A DNA stretch of 64,000 nucleotides from Calamus simplicifolius (GCA_900491605.1 UESW01004423.1:1552867-1616866), one strand, 5' to 3'. Counted from the first letter of the stretch, positions 1 to 11,640 are shown. A program made the numbers and translations. The notes: a model not told the origin generated them from the sequence alone.

Positions 1-747
1 TCAATGAAACCCCTTGAAACTCCAATGAGTCCTTCATGCAAATTAGACAAAGATGAGAAAGGTAAGAAAGTTGATCAGAAGTACTATCGAGGTATAATCG
101 AATCCCTACTCTACTTAACTGCTAGTAGACCTGATATAATGTTCTCTGTTTGTCTATGTGCTAGATTTCAATCAGAACCTAAAGAATCTCACTTAATTGC
201 TGCTAAAAGAATACTAAGATACTTAAGTGGAACAAAAAATGTAGGCTTATGGTATTCTAGAGACTCAACTTTGAACTTAATTGCATATTCTGATTCTGAT
301 TATGCTGGATGTAAGTTAGATAGGAAAAGCACAAGTGGTGCATGCCAATTCTTAGGAAGTAACTTAATCTCATGGTTTAGCAAAAAGCAAAATTTAGTTG
401 CATTATCAACTACTGAAGCTGAATATGTTGCAGCTGGAAGTTGCTGTGCTCAAATCCTATGGATTAAGCGACAACTTGAAGACTATGGTATCACACTTGA
501 CAAAACACCTATAAAATGTGACAACACAAGTGCAATCAATCTAACAAAAAATCCAATTCAACATTCTAGAACAAAACACATAGAAATTAAATATCATTTT
601 ATTAGAGAACATGTAACGAATGAAGAAATATGTCTTGATTATGTTAATACTGAAAATCAATTAGCTGATATATTTACAAAACCCTTGAGTGAAGAAAGAT
701 TCTGTTATCTTAAAGGAGAATTAGGGATTTGTGATCCATTAGAATGA
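1..747 (+). CDS. Ty1/copia Pol C-terminus: end of RT plus RNase H (partial)
   Basis: The frame is open to the TGA at 745-747 and is cut by the window edge; the first in-window Met is at position 4. It starts after the catalytic YVDD region of reverse transcriptase, with the TASRPDIMFSVCLCARFQ segment, and continues into copia RNase H: DSDYAGCKLDRKSTSG, then ALSTTEAEYVAA, then NPIQHSRTKHIEIKYHFIR and ADIFTKPL. These supply the acidic and histidine residues of the RNase H fold. RNase H degrades the RNA strand during reverse transcription. No frameshift or stop is visible in this part, so this copy looks younger than the other copia copies in the window. Confidence 0.9.
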   Translation, partial: SMKPLETPMSPSCKLDKDEKGKKVDQKYYRGIIESLLYLTASRPDIMFSVCLCARFQSEPKESHLIAAKRILRYLSGTKNVGLWYSRDSTLNLIAYSDSDYAGCKLDRKSTSGACQFLGSNLISWFSKKQNLVALSTTEAEYVAAGSCCAQILWIKRQLEDYGITLDKTPIKCDNTSAINLTKNPIQHSRTKHIEIKYHFIREHVTNEEICLDYVNTENQLADIFTKPLSEERFCYLKGELGICDPLE

Positions 748-899
748 ATTTGAGACTCCTAAGGAAATTTTATTTAAAATTCTTTCAAATCCCTGATCTT
801 TAAGAAAATCTTATCTAGAACTCATATCTTATTGATCTCCAATGATTATTTTATCAGTGTTTATGATCTATATCCGGACACATTTTAGATTATCTGAAA

Positions 900-1120
900 C
901 TTTATATTTTTTGCTCTGAAATGGTCTCGGAGCCGACTCAGTCAGTATCAGAGTCGACTCCATGTTTCTGCTGAAACTCTAGAGCCGACTCTATCTTTGC
1001 GCGAGTTGACTCCACTTCGGGATAGATTTCTGTGACTACCCAGAGTCGACCCCACACTTTGCGGGAGCCGACTCGAAGTGGTCCCAGATCGATTTATCTA
1101 GGGTAGAGTCGACTCCTCGT
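900..1120. repeat. palindromic GAGTCGACTC-type repeats before the extra ORF
   Basis: Variants of the 10-bp palindrome GAGTCGACTC (also GAGCCGACTC and GAGTCGACCC) occur about seven times between RNase H and the extra ORF. Perfect copies are at 951-960 and 1106-1115. The same family of motifs fills 3540-3870 of the LTR. Sireviruses are known for conserved palindromic repeat clusters in non-coding regions; a protein-binding or regulatory role is inference. Confidence 0.75.
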
Positions 1121-1219
1121 TCACTTCTCTACTCTCAAATCATTCAAATACTCTCTCCAAAATTTTTTCTAACCTACCAAATCCTTAGAAATCCTAGATT
1201 AACCTTTCCACTAAATCAA

Positions 1220-2623
1220 ATGGCTCCTAAAACCCGTGGTTCTAGCCTTGGAGCGGCCGGGATGAAAAGGAAGAAGGCGGTGAAGAAGACTGTGAGGCGT
1301 CCCGCTCGCAAACCCTCTCCGAGCATGGATTCTACCTCATCCTCTTCAACTCCGAGTGCTTCTCCCACTACGGCCACATCTCAGGTAGACCGTCTAGCCG
1401 ATAGAGTGATTACAACCGGGAGAAAGGTTAATTTTGAATTATTTGAGGCAGAAGGTTTTCTTGTGGGGAGGCAGTTAATTGAAATGGGATGGGAGAAGAT
1501 ATGTTCTTTAGATTGTCCAACCTACCCAGTCCTAGTTAAAGAATTTTATAAAAATCTGTCAAGAGGAGACAATGGATTAGTCAGCATCATTAGAGGAAAT
1601 AGAATAAATGTGACAGTGGATTTACTCTCAAGATTGTTGGAACTTTCAGTGTCTGGTACCTCTACTTTTTCACCTGATGATAGGAGCCCAGCTCTATCAA
1701 GATTGCTAAATAAAGAAATTGTTGGTTTTGAAGAAGTCCATGCAAATCAACTATCCTTGGAATTAAGACTTCTCCATAACATTTGTAGTAGGATTCTATT
1801 CCCTAAGATTGGGAGATTTGATTATGTTTCTGAGAGAGATATCTTTGTAATGGATGCTATAGTGACTGGAAGACCTATCAATCTTTCGAGCATGATAATA
1901 TGGTACATTGCTGACTGTGGAAGCAAGAGGAAATCTAGTCTACCCTATGACATGATATTAACTAAGATCTTTCAAAGCCAAGGGATAATCATTTCCGATA
2001 GTGAGCCAATGAGAAATTTAAGACACACTGATTACTATAGTTTGGCCACTATTCATAGAATGGGATTTGTGAAGAAGGATGGCAGATGGGAAAGGAAAAG
2101 TATGTTGGAAGATAGAGCCGCTGATATTGAGGCACTTGGACCGTCAGTTAGATATTCATCTCCTGTACCTCCTAGCTCTTCTGTGCCTATTCCGGCCCCT
2201 TCTCCTGCTTCGATGGTTGATCAGTCATCTTCTTCATCAGTCGGTTTTTTAGATCTTCAGTTAATGCGGCTCAAGAGTCTTCTTGATGATCAGGCAGATA
2301 AATTGAAGACATAGTTTGACAATAAATTCATGAATCTTAAAGAAACTCTCTATTCATTAGATGATCGGATCACCAAGATTGAATCTACTCTTAGCTCCTC
2401 TACTGAGTCTTTAAGTGGTAATCTAAAGAATATTTTTGAAGAACTTAAAGACATCTGTGGAGATGGTGAGACCTATGCAAAGTGCAATGCTGAACTTCAA
2501 GATAAGATTTTAACTGCTTGTACTTTTGTGGATGAAAGACTGAAAGATTATATTAAGCTTCAAACTGACGGAATGAAGAATATTATAGATCACTTAACAA
2601 GGATTGTAAGGACACATTTTTGA
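1220..2623 (+). pseudogene. Extra (envelope-like position) ORF of the Sirevirus, one in-frame amber stop
   Basis: An ATG at 1220 opens 364 codons to a TAG at 2312-2314. The same frame then continues without a stop to 2623, so one nonsense codon separates the two parts. The N-terminus is basic and Ser/Thr/Pro-rich (KRKKAVKKTVRRPARK), compatible with nucleic-acid binding or nuclear targeting. The middle (about residues 65-290) resembles the 'putative plant transposon protein' domain found in plant retroelements. The part after the stop is predicted to be coiled coil (KNIFEELKDI and neighbours). Sireviruses carry an ORF at this place that has been called envelope-like; I see no clear signal peptide or strong membrane helix, so that label is positional. 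The stop could be decay or a readthrough codon. Confidence 0.7.
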
Positions 2624-2837
2624 TGTAATAGATGCTTAGTCTTTGCAATGTAATGAAATTTATATTATGTTTTACATTTTGATACAATGATGTAATGAAA
2701 AGTCAGTTTTGAATGTTCAATATAGTCTGAGTTTGAATGTACTTCTCCTATTTATCAATGAATCTCAGTTCTTGTTAAAACATATCTTAAATCATGAATG
2801 TGATTATGTTTAATGCTTCTCTACCTTTTTGTTGAAA

Positions 2838-3180
2838 ACAAAAAAGGGGGAGAGTTTTATATACATAACTATATATGCATGGGGGAGAAATTAAACGAAT
2901 GTTATTATATATGCATATAATAAATAATTGAATGAGATAAAAGGAAGTAATAATTAAACTTTACACATACAGTGAATGAATGAAAAAGCAATTCAGATGA
3001 AAAGGCTGAATTTTGATATTAAACTGTGTATAAGCTTAAATTGAATGAATGGAATATTTATTTGAGTTTCATAGGGGGAGCTACCTCATTCAGGGGGAGC
3101 CTAACTATGAAAATAAAATAAATTCTTTAATTAATCATGCATATACTCAATGTTTTTGTCATCATCAAAAAGGGGGAGAT
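2838..3180 (+). other. polypurine-tract cluster and PPT of the Sirevirus
   Basis: Purine runs of the form A(n)GGGGGAGA/GGGGGAGC recur near 2845, 2880, 3073 and 3091, and the last (about 3167-3179) directly precedes the LTR at 3181. The last is the plus-strand primer site for reverse transcription. Multiple PPT-like copies upstream are typical of Sireviruses. Confidence 0.75.
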
Positions 3181-3539
3181 TGTTGGGGAGATTGTTGAGA
3201 AATTGTTGCCCCAATCTTATTGATTTTGATGATTACCAAAAGCCATGAGTATATTAAAAGATACAATGAATTTATTTACATGAGCAATGAATTTATTTAG
3301 AATAATCAATGAGTATGTTAAGTATGACTTTAATTAATTTGAAAGTAACTTCAAGCTCCATGTTTAAGCTTTCAAAAAGAAATTTTTATACTTCATATCT
3401 CAATCAATGAGTTTTTGGAACATTTCTTGAATTGATTCCTAATGACAATTTTATTGTATTCAAGTCAAAAATTGATTTAAAATGAATCTGGAATGAATTT
3501 CAAAGTCAATCAGAAAATTCTCTGATTTTTGATACGTTC

Positions 3540-3870
3540 CGGAGCCGACTCTAGAGTTTCAGAGTCGACTCCACTCAGTATACAGATATGTCTGTTTGTC
3601 TCGAGTCAACCTCTGTGATTTCTCGAGTCGACCCCCGATTTTGTCGAGCCGACTCCATGACTGTGTGAGTCGACTCCGCTCAGACACCAGAGAATTATTT
3701 TTCTGAGCACTTCTCGAGTCGACCCCTTGCTTTTCATGAGTCGACCCCCGACTGTCAGGAGTCGACACCTTATTTTCGTTGAGTCGACCCTTTAAATTTC
3801 TGAATATTTCTATTTTTGGCATCGCGTCTTCGAGCCGACTCGCCTAAAGCTGGAGCTGACTCCAACAAAT
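3540..3870. repeat. GAGTCGACTC palindrome array inside the LTR
   Basis: About eleven variants of the SalI-like palindrome lie in 330 bp, spaced irregularly (roughly 20-40 bp). Perfect copies are at 3562-3571 and 3667-3676. They sit 100-430 bp upstream of the LTR TATA box, where enhancer-like elements would be expected. Confidence 0.8.
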
Positions 3871-3970
3871 CTGGGCATGATTTTTCTGAATGCCAACTCA
3901 GCGCCAACGGTAAGATTTTTCAATAACGGCTATATTTCTTTGTTTCTAACGGCTATACTTTTGCAGAGTC

Positions 3971-3978
3971 TATAAATA
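3971..3978 (+). promoter_or_regulatory. LTR TATA box
   Basis: TATAAATA follows a palindrome array and precedes an A-rich, purine-rich leader. It is the best candidate for the element's core promoter. The start site itself cannot be placed. Confidence 0.6.
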
Positions 3979-4862
3979 GAGAAGTTGTTTTCAAATCAAA
4001 AATATAGAAATACAAATCAAGAGAGAAAGAGAAAAATCTTTCAGAAAAAGAGGAAAAACAGAGCGTCATTTGAAAAATTCGAGATTCAAAAATAGAGTGA
4101 AAGAAAAGGCATGAAATCAAAGGAGACTTCATCTGTGCTCAAGTTCATCAATCCAAGAAAAGTCTAGAAGAAAATCCAAGAGCCATTCAAGAGCAAATCA
4201 AGAGATTTTCAACATTCAAAGAAAGGAAGAAAAAGCTGAAATCAACTCCAACATTCAATCCGTGAAGAATCTGAGCTGAGGCCCGATTCCACACTTCAAA
4301 GGATTTGAGGAAGAGAAGAAAAGAAGAAAAGCCTGCACTCAAATCAAATCTAAACAGGCTCTTCTAAACATTGCTTTTATTTTGAAATATCTGCTCCAAA
4401 GGAGCTGTTTTGTATTAAACTTACATTTACATCTTGTGGTTTACTAATTCAATCAGAGGGTTGAATTAGTGGAGGTAGTGTACCTCGTCACAAGCTAAGG
4501 TTAGCTTGTGTGTTGGGTTTTGTGCTGGTAAGCCATGTAAAACCGGCTGGGTTCGTTGTGATCCCGGGAAACAACAAGTTTGGGTTGTAAGCTTGTAAAA
4601 CAACTTGACTGTAATCGAGGAGATTATAGTGTGGACCCAAGTGGAGCTTGGGAGTGGACGTAGGTGTTGGATACACCGAACCACTATAAAATTTCTGTGT
4701 TTGTCGTGCTTATCTCTCTCTCTTGCTATCGTGCTTTAACTTGAATTAATTGTTTACATCCTCTCATCAATAGTTTAAATTACTTTAAAAAGGCTTGATT
4801 TTTTAAAGAACCCAATTCACCCCCCCCCCCCCCCCCCTCTTGGGTTGCCATCTGCGCCAACA

Positions 4863-6192
4863 CTGTAGCCGAGAGCTTTATACTTTTAGTTAGTTGGGGA
4901 GCTAACTGGCATTCAACGGCACTTTCTCCTGACTTTTTGTTTTGCTTGTTAGTTAGCTGGAGAGCTAACTATCCATTGTTTAGTTAGCTGGTGAGCTAAC
5001 TAAGTGTTCTGAACTTTTTTGTCTTGGCCGTTGCTTTTTCTGTTAGTTAGCTAGAGAGCTAACTAGTAACTTGTTTAGCTAACTAATGAGCTGCCTCTGG
5101 ACATCCTTTTTCAACCTTGGCCTCTCTTGTGAGCTAGCTGACTAGCTAGCTGGGGACTTTTGCTTTAGCCTTGGCCAAATGGTTTCTTGCTTCAGCTGCT
5201 TGGAGTTATTCTTTCAGCCAACTACCGCCTGAGTTCTTGAGTTTGCTTTTCCTCTCTTACTCTCTCTCTATTGCTATTTTAAGCTACAATTAACTTTTGG
5301 ATTTTTGAATTTTTGCAGTGCTCTTCCTTCCTTAAATAGAGATCAGCATTCAATGCTTAAGGGAAACATTTATAACGGTTATATTTTCTTTCCATTTTTA
5401 TTTCCATTTGTTCCTAATGTATCTAACGGATCTTTTCTTGTTGGATGATTATAAAAAGGTGGGATTTGAAGCACACCATGATGATTCCGAAAAAGAGTTT
5501 TTAAAGAGAAAGAAAATCTAAGAAAAGAGCTCATATTGCATATTGTTGAGTGGTTGTTGTTGTGCATTCAAGTTCATTCATTGCTCCAAAAATCCGTCCG
5601 GATCTTTGAAGCTTTTCAAGCAATCAAGACTTCAGCTACTTCGACCTCGTTTATTTATTGCTGAGTTTATTGCTTCAAAAATTGTAAAGTATACTCTGAA
5701 TATTTGCTCATTGTGGGAGCTTCTCTTTATCATTCCTTGATCGTTTTTGTAAAAGGGTTAGTGTTAACCCTGATTATTTTGGGCTTCCTTGTGCCTTGAA
5801 ACAAGAGGACTAGCCTAGGTTTGGCTAGGGGTTTTGGCTTTCTTGTGCCGTGAAACAAGAGGACTAGCCTGGTGTGGCTAGAGGTTTTTGGCTACCTTGT
5901 GCCATATAAACAAGAGGGCTAGCCTAGTTTAGCTAGAGGTTGTAATCGTTGTGATACGATTAGTGGTATTCCCAAAGGTTTTGGGGAGTGGATGTAGGTG
6001 CTGAGTTTGGCACCGAACCACTATAAACTTTTGTGTGTTTATGGTTGTTTGATTCTCTACTGTTATCATTCTGTGCACTCCACTACACTGCTACCAATCA
6101 AGATTAGGGTTTAAGCACATACTTGCATAGTAATCAATTTGTTTTTAATAACCCAATTTATCCCCCTCTTGGGTTGCTACATCTGGGCAACA
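4863..6192 (+). repeat. older Sirevirus-like LTR remnant
   Basis: The end of this block (5970-6192: GGGAGTGGATGTAGGTGCTG, CACCGAACCACTATAAA, a CCCCCTCTTGGGTTGC terminus and a final CAACA) matches the end of the LTR at 3181-4862 in order and spacing, but the rest differs. It has its own palindrome family built on AGTTAGCT...AGCTAACT, with six imperfect copies at 4889-5152. Its 5' end is missing because the first element abuts it at 4862/4863; the other half should lie left of the window if this is a nested insertion. Confidence 0.65.
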
Positions 6193-6925
6193 TTTACGAT
6201 ATTCCAAAAGAAACAATTACAATACCTAGTTTTAAACTTACGACACCGTAATTATAAAGTTAAGACATCCATTCAGAAAGCAAAAAAAATTAGGACACCC
6301 TAGTTTTATACTTACAACATCGTAATTATAAAATTAAGACACCCATTCATAAAGCAAAAAAATTATAATACCCCAGTTTTAAACTTATGATACCCTAATT
6401 TTAAACTTAAGATACCCGTTCAAAAAAGGTATCTATACACGAATCCCTAAAAAAAAGCTGTCTGATGTGCATTAATATCCGTTCAACTTTTTTTTGGAAT
6501 TTGTGTACAAACACGTTTTCTGAACTAGTTCTATAAGTTTAAAACTAGCTAGGGTGTTGTAAGTGTAAAAATGAGGTATCTAAATTTTTTTTTGCTTTTT
6601 CAACGAGTATCGTAAGTTTAAAACTAGGGTATCGTAAGTTTAAAACTGGGGTATCATCTTAAATTTTGACGTGACGTGCATTAATATCCTTTCAGCTTTT
6701 TTAAAAAAAATTATGTACATACACATTTTCTGAGTGGGTGTCATAATTTTATAGCTACGGTGTCATAAGTTTACAACTAGGATGTCATAATTTTTTTTTC
6801 TTTCTGAACGGGTGTCATAAGTTTAAAACTATGGTGTCATAAGTTTAAAACTGGGATGTTGTAAATTTTTTTCTCGGGATGTCATAAAGGTATCTTAACA
6901 TTTTTTAATGGGTGTCGTACACATG
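6193..6925. repeat. foldback-like AT-rich element
   Basis: The left half carries repeated CTAGTTTTAAACTTA-type words with AGACACC/GATACCC, and the right half carries their reverse complements (TAAGTTTAAAACTAGG, GGGTGTCATAA). There is also an internal direct repeat (ATGTGCATTAATATCC near 6464 and CGTGCATTAATATCC near 6674). This is the structure of a foldback or long-TIR element. Exact ends and target duplication were not found. Confidence 0.5.
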
Positions 6926-7538
6926 TAGACCAATAAAAAGGGACGGTATAGCCCATATAGGACTTGCCGCACCGAATGTGATGTACAAAGTCTTTTCCAA
7001 TAGGTCTATGCGCATCTATTTCGAAGGACAACCAATGACGTCAAGCTTAAGGTCATTTCAGCGTCATTTAGTTCACAAACTTTATGCGCTTTATCGAGAC
7101 CATAGTTGGAGAATTGGGATAAATGGGCACTTGGAATACCCCTTAACAAATATGAAAAAGAAAAGTCTTTGCGAGAAATTTTGTGCATCATTTCGATGCT
7201 TGATGGTCTGCATCAAACACAATAATTTACCTATACAAAAATTTATGCATTAGTAATACAGAATTTATGAGCAAACCTTTGACATAGATTCGCACGCTGA
7301 CGAATCACCGTGTTCGACACAAACCATGCTGCACCAGGAGCAATGTACAAAGGCTTTTACACCATTGTCAAACCTTTACCCAACTTAGCCCACTGTGCAG
7401 AGCCAATGAACAACACGATTGTTTTACACCATTATTAAATCATATGAAACAATTCTATAGTAAGGTTATACAACTTTTATATCTGAATCTTAAATTATTT
7501 AATTATCCTCGAAAAAATAAATGCTATCTAAGTTATGA
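6926..7538. other. intergenic, nothing recognised
   Basis: Mixed-composition sequence with one 113-codon open frame at 6912-7253 that starts inside the foldback-like element, has no recognisable domain and is overlapped by another frame. I see no gene support. Confidence 0.4.
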
Positions 7539-8136
7539 TTAGGGCTGAAAATGGGTTGGATTAGATCAGGCTCCACCCTAATCTGGGCCAAATACAAAAT
7601 TCTTTTAAGGCTTCAGTGCAAGTCTGAGTCTAATTTTTTTTCAAAAATTAGGTCTGAGTCCAAGCCTAGATCCAGCTCAAAACCCAATCAAACCAATTAT
7701 AACAATCTATTTGAATAAAAAATTAGAATAATAGAATCAACTTTTAGTTTTTAAATATTCATACAAAAATAAGAAATATTTAAAATAATTACATCAACCA
7801 ATTTAGCAAATTTATTACAATATAGAAAGTTATTCTCATACAATTTATAAAAGATCTAATATAAAATTTAGAAGACCTATCATATTTTGAGGGATTGAAA
7901 TTATATTTGGATTAGGTTAAAACATAACCAAGTGGTAATAGTTTGAGCCTTCTTTGAGCTCAAGCTCAAGTTCAGACTGGGTTCAAGTCAAGCCAAGTAA
8001 TGGACTAAGTTTAATCCCAAGTTTTTTTGGACCCTGATGTTAACCCCACATCTTATCCAAATTAGTTCGGGCCTATCTCATGGTCTGACCTAAAGTTACA
8101 AAGGTCTGATGGGCTTGGGCTAGCCCTAACCCACTT
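7539..8136. repeat. dispersed repeat with TTAGGGCT / AGCCCTAA ends
   Basis: The block starts TTAGGGCTGAAAATGGGTTGG and ends GGGCTAGCCCTAA, a short inverted terminal match, with AT-rich interior and several degenerate 'GGGCT..AGCCC' words. This style of repeat is common between plant genes. Target duplication was not identified, so the class is open. Confidence 0.35.
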
Positions 8137-8442
8137 GCTGCCTTATAGTTGTGGTTGATTTTTTTAACCGCAGTGTAAGAAGAATCAAATCAGCCATAAC
8201 ACTATACATGAAAGAAGGTGGTTCATTGCATGGTATTGAATTTTTGACCACATAGAGGATGGGGTATTGAGGATCGGGTGTGAAGGATTAGCTACCTTAA
8301 TTTTAATCTTGTCATGTGTATTGAATTGTCGCGCATGATTCATTAGAAGAGAATCCATAGCATCTTTCACTTTCTTAGCCTCATTGTAGCCTCTTCTATT
8401 CTAGCATACTAAAGCGAAGGCCACCTCTTTTGTCCTTGGTCC

Positions 8443-8798
8443 CATAGTTGTTAAGCCTAACTCGGACATTGACCCAGCCAAGGGCTTGGGTCACCGGGTT
8501 ATTGGTTCAATCATTGGGTCACTGATTGAACTATCGATCAATTATTTAAATATAAAAATATATTTATATTGATAAAATTAATTTTTAATAAAAAAATTAA
8601 GGTTAACATGATAATAAAACCCATGACCTCATCCGGTTCAGACTGGGTTGATCGGTTCATGGGTGAATCGAATGGATTGACTAAATTATTTCAGGTCACT
8701 TACACATTCGGTTTTATGTAAGAACCAGACCAGCTTGGCCTTCGGATCCCGGTTTAACCGGTCCCATTGGCCAGTTCAGTCTGGTTCTAACAACTATG
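8443..8798. mobile_element. hAT-type MITE, 356 bp, 8-bp TSD
   Basis: The termini are inverted: CATAGTTGTTAAGCC on the left and GGTTCTAACAACTATG on the right. They are flanked by the exact 8-bp direct repeat CTTGGTCC at 8435-8442 and 8799-8806. An 8-bp duplication and small non-coding size fit a non-autonomous hAT element. The interior is rich in CCGGTT/AACCGG words and has no coding capacity. Confidence 0.85.
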
Positions 8799-8806
8799 CT
8801 TGGTCC

Positions 8807-11164
8807 TCCAGGTGGCCATGCAACATAGCATATCATTCAAACCAAATTACTCTTGCAAACAAAGCATCATATCCTATATTTTATTATAAAATTTTATATT
8901 GGCTAGGTTCCACATGGCAACCGAAGGTTGCGCGTGCGCACACAATAGATAAAATATCGCTTGATGAAGTTATTATACATAAAAATAAAAGGATATTAGA
9001 TCTTATATATCTAGATTTAGTGGTTTTCTTTCAACTAATTGTAGGTGGTCGAATAAGACCACTCTCATGGATCAGATATCTACTAAGCTATTCATTATCG
9101 ATCAATGCATGAATGATGATCGATAGATTGCTTATAAAGACGGGATGAATTAGGGATAAAAAGGAGTCAAAGTTTTAAGACAACTACTTGCAAAATAGGC
9201 AATAGACCACAAGGTGTCTCCTTTCACACATGTTAATTCCCTCATTAGAGTTCCTACCATAAATTTATTGGATATTTAAAATTTTTGTTCTCCAACAGCT
9301 AAAAATCCTTGGCATTATTGGATTCAAATAATCCACTTATAAGATATTCAAAAATAAATTTCTTATATTTTATAACATACCGGCCTAAAAAATTTAGCCT
9401 CTTCTACTTAACATAAAATTCTTTCTACTTAATAAAATTCTAATCAGTAGGCTTAGAGGTTCACCATCATATAAGAGCTAAATCAATATCATTAATCTTA
9501 GAGCAAATTCTATATTCTTATTCTATGTCTTATAGTTAGAGCCAATCAAGATCTCAATAGTAGCATTGTTATTCACATTAAAAAAAACTATTCAAGAGGA
9601 AGAATATAATATCTCAATATGTCGGTAATAAACAAAAACATAATCTCAATACAAAATGATTATGTATATTAAGAAAATCATAGTGTATCATCATAAACTT
9701 TCATTTGAATAAAAAATAATGCTAATAAAATTTCTTCACATGAAGCAAACCATAAGAATATTCTAGTTTTCAAGAAAACTATAGAATATTCTATCTTTCA
9801 GGAAAGCTATCCCCCAATCGGCCCTCTAACATATGCTTTATGTTCATTCCCCAAATTATAAAAAAATAACCCTCTTTAGGCAAGCAATTATCTACTATAA
9901 CTTATGATTTCATAAAAGCAATATAAAAAAAATTATAAGCCTCAATAGAAAAGCCAATTTGGTGACTAAACATTAATATTAATTTAAAAATTCTTTCAAA
10001 ATGAGATATCCAATATTACCCACAATAAAAATGCACTTACCCATCCAACATCTATGTTATCTCTCAACATAAGATATAATCAATATGTACCTCTACTTGT
10101 CACAAAATATTAAATATTATATTCAAACAATAGGTTTGAAATTTAACAAATAATTGTTTCATTATATTTCCATATTCTATAAGCTGAGAGGTTTTTAGAT
10201 TATACATTTTAAATAAAAATAAATAAATAATATATTTAAACTCCTAAAATGCAAAATAATTTATAGTCAAATAAAATTATAGAATATGCACATAAATTTC
10301 AAGAAGCAAGCAATTAAATAAACAATAATTATAATTTAATCAAAAAATATGTACTAAATAATAAATAATTATAAAGATAATCAGATCACCATGACCCAAA
10401 TTAGACTTTGGCTCATATGCAGACAATGGTCATGCCAGCCTATAACAAGTCAAACATTTGGCCAAAAGAAACTAATAACAATAACGAAAGGTCTTGTGCA
10501 CCGCGCATGGTGTAGATTGTGTGCATCCCACATGATGATTGATCTTATGTGTGTACGGTCGCGCATGAATAAGGAAAAGTCCTCCTGCACCTTGTGCGGT
10601 GTAGTAGCACGGTGTACAGAAACCTTTCCCAATGATAAAACTCATTTGTGGCCTAAATTAAGCCAAGGAAAGGACTTTCTATTTCGCTTGTGGTGTAGGT
10701 TGCGCGCATCGTGTGCGGTGATTAGCCGTGCATGCTTAAAATAATTTTGTTCTTTCATGCATCGTATACATGGCCTACATGCCTGCATGGCCAATCAATG
10801 CACGTGGTGCATGCACTTCTACACTGGGCGATGTAGGACTTTTCCATTTAGCCAATGCCCAGCTTCTAACCCAAACCAAATAGTGGCCCAGGCCCAGGCC
10901 TAGGGCCATGCTCTCGATGACACGGGGTTCCCTGGTTTCACGAACGGAACCCGTGGCCGTGGGTGCGAGGGAAGCGTGGATGCCTTGGGAACCCGATCGA
11001 AGATAAATCGGGGTCTATGTCTCAAAAATCTGCTAAAAAAAGAAAAAGAGTTCTCTCATCCTTTTCTTTTAAATTTATTTTTTTATTTTTTTATATTTAT
11101 TAATTTTTTAGGCATATGAAGGAACTATTGGGTTGCATCTTCATGCGATCGTGCTCATGATAGA
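8807..11164. other. AT-rich non-coding stretch
   Basis: I see no supported gene. 9240-10380 is more AT-rich than its flanks; 10480-10870 carries repeated CGCGCATGGTGTAG-like words and resembles LTR sequence; 10920-10952 can form a hairpin (CACGGGGTTCC / GGAACCCGTG). The segment ends at the first base of the tandem duplication. Confidence 0.4.
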
Positions 11165-11439
11165 AGGATCGTATCGAGCTGGATCATTATAGCTTAGGGA
11201 TGGCCAACAACCTGCACGCCTTTGTTCAGACACGATTCTTTATCTTCTTTTGATTTTAAATTTTTTTATGCATTCAAATTTTTAAATTAATTTTCTAGCC
11301 ATTTTTAGAAAGAAGTTTTCGTAAAAAATAAATATATTCTTCAATAGCTAAGGACTATTTTCCTTTTCACTAGAAATTGCTAGAACTTTTTGTAAGTTAT
11401 TAAAAAAATATATTTTTTCCTTATTTTTCAATATGTGCA

Positions 11440-11640
11440 TAAATCTTTAAAAAAATTAAAAAAATGGTCTTGAATTTAATATTTAAAATTCAAACTAGAA
11501 ATTTGAAATTCAAATCTAAAATTTAAAATTCAAATCTAAAATTTGAAAATTAAAATTACAATTTCAAAAATTTAAAATAATAAATTTTTTGAAATTTATA
11601 TTTTAAAAATTAAATTTAAATTTAAATTATTTGAGTTAAT
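11440..11640. repeat. short AT-rich direct repeats
   Basis: Words of the type AAATTCAAATCTAAAATTT repeat several times in tandem with small changes; the same block recurs at 15400-15560 in unit 2. Low complexity, no function visible. Confidence 0.55.

Larger units (their letters stand above)
1..4862 (+). mobile_element. Sirevirus-type Ty1/copia retrotransposon, right part
   Basis: The element enters the window in the end of reverse transcriptase, runs through RNase H, an extra downstream ORF and a long purine-rich non-coding zone, and ends in a 1682-bp LTR (3181-4862) with TGTTGG/CCAACA termini. An extra ORF after RNase H, repeated polypurine tracts and palindrome-rich LTRs are hallmarks of the Sirevirus (SIRE/Maximus) lineage. 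Gag, protease, integrase and the 5' LTR lie left of the window, so element age from LTR comparison is not available here. The right flank (from 4863) is another Sirevirus-like LTR, which suggests nesting. Confidence 0.85.
3181..4862 (+). repeat. 3' LTR of the Sirevirus element
   Basis: The LTR starts TGTTGG directly after the PPT and ends CCAACA. It holds a palindrome array (3540-3870), a TATA box at 3971-3978, a purine-rich leader, a run of about 18 C at 4820-4837, and a terminal block homologous to the end of the next LTR (compare 4640-4862 with 5970-6192). The C run is a likely site of length error. Confidence 0.85.

Noticed and set aside
3559..3822. 87-codon minus-strand frame in the LTR
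   Set aside because: Caused by the repeated palindrome words, which read as SRGST/DSR-like repeats.
8185..8434. Possible host exon on the minus strand next to the MITE (EAKKVKDAMDSLLMNH)
   Set aside because: Too short, with an in-frame stop upstream and no family recognised; mentioned only as a possible disrupted fragment.
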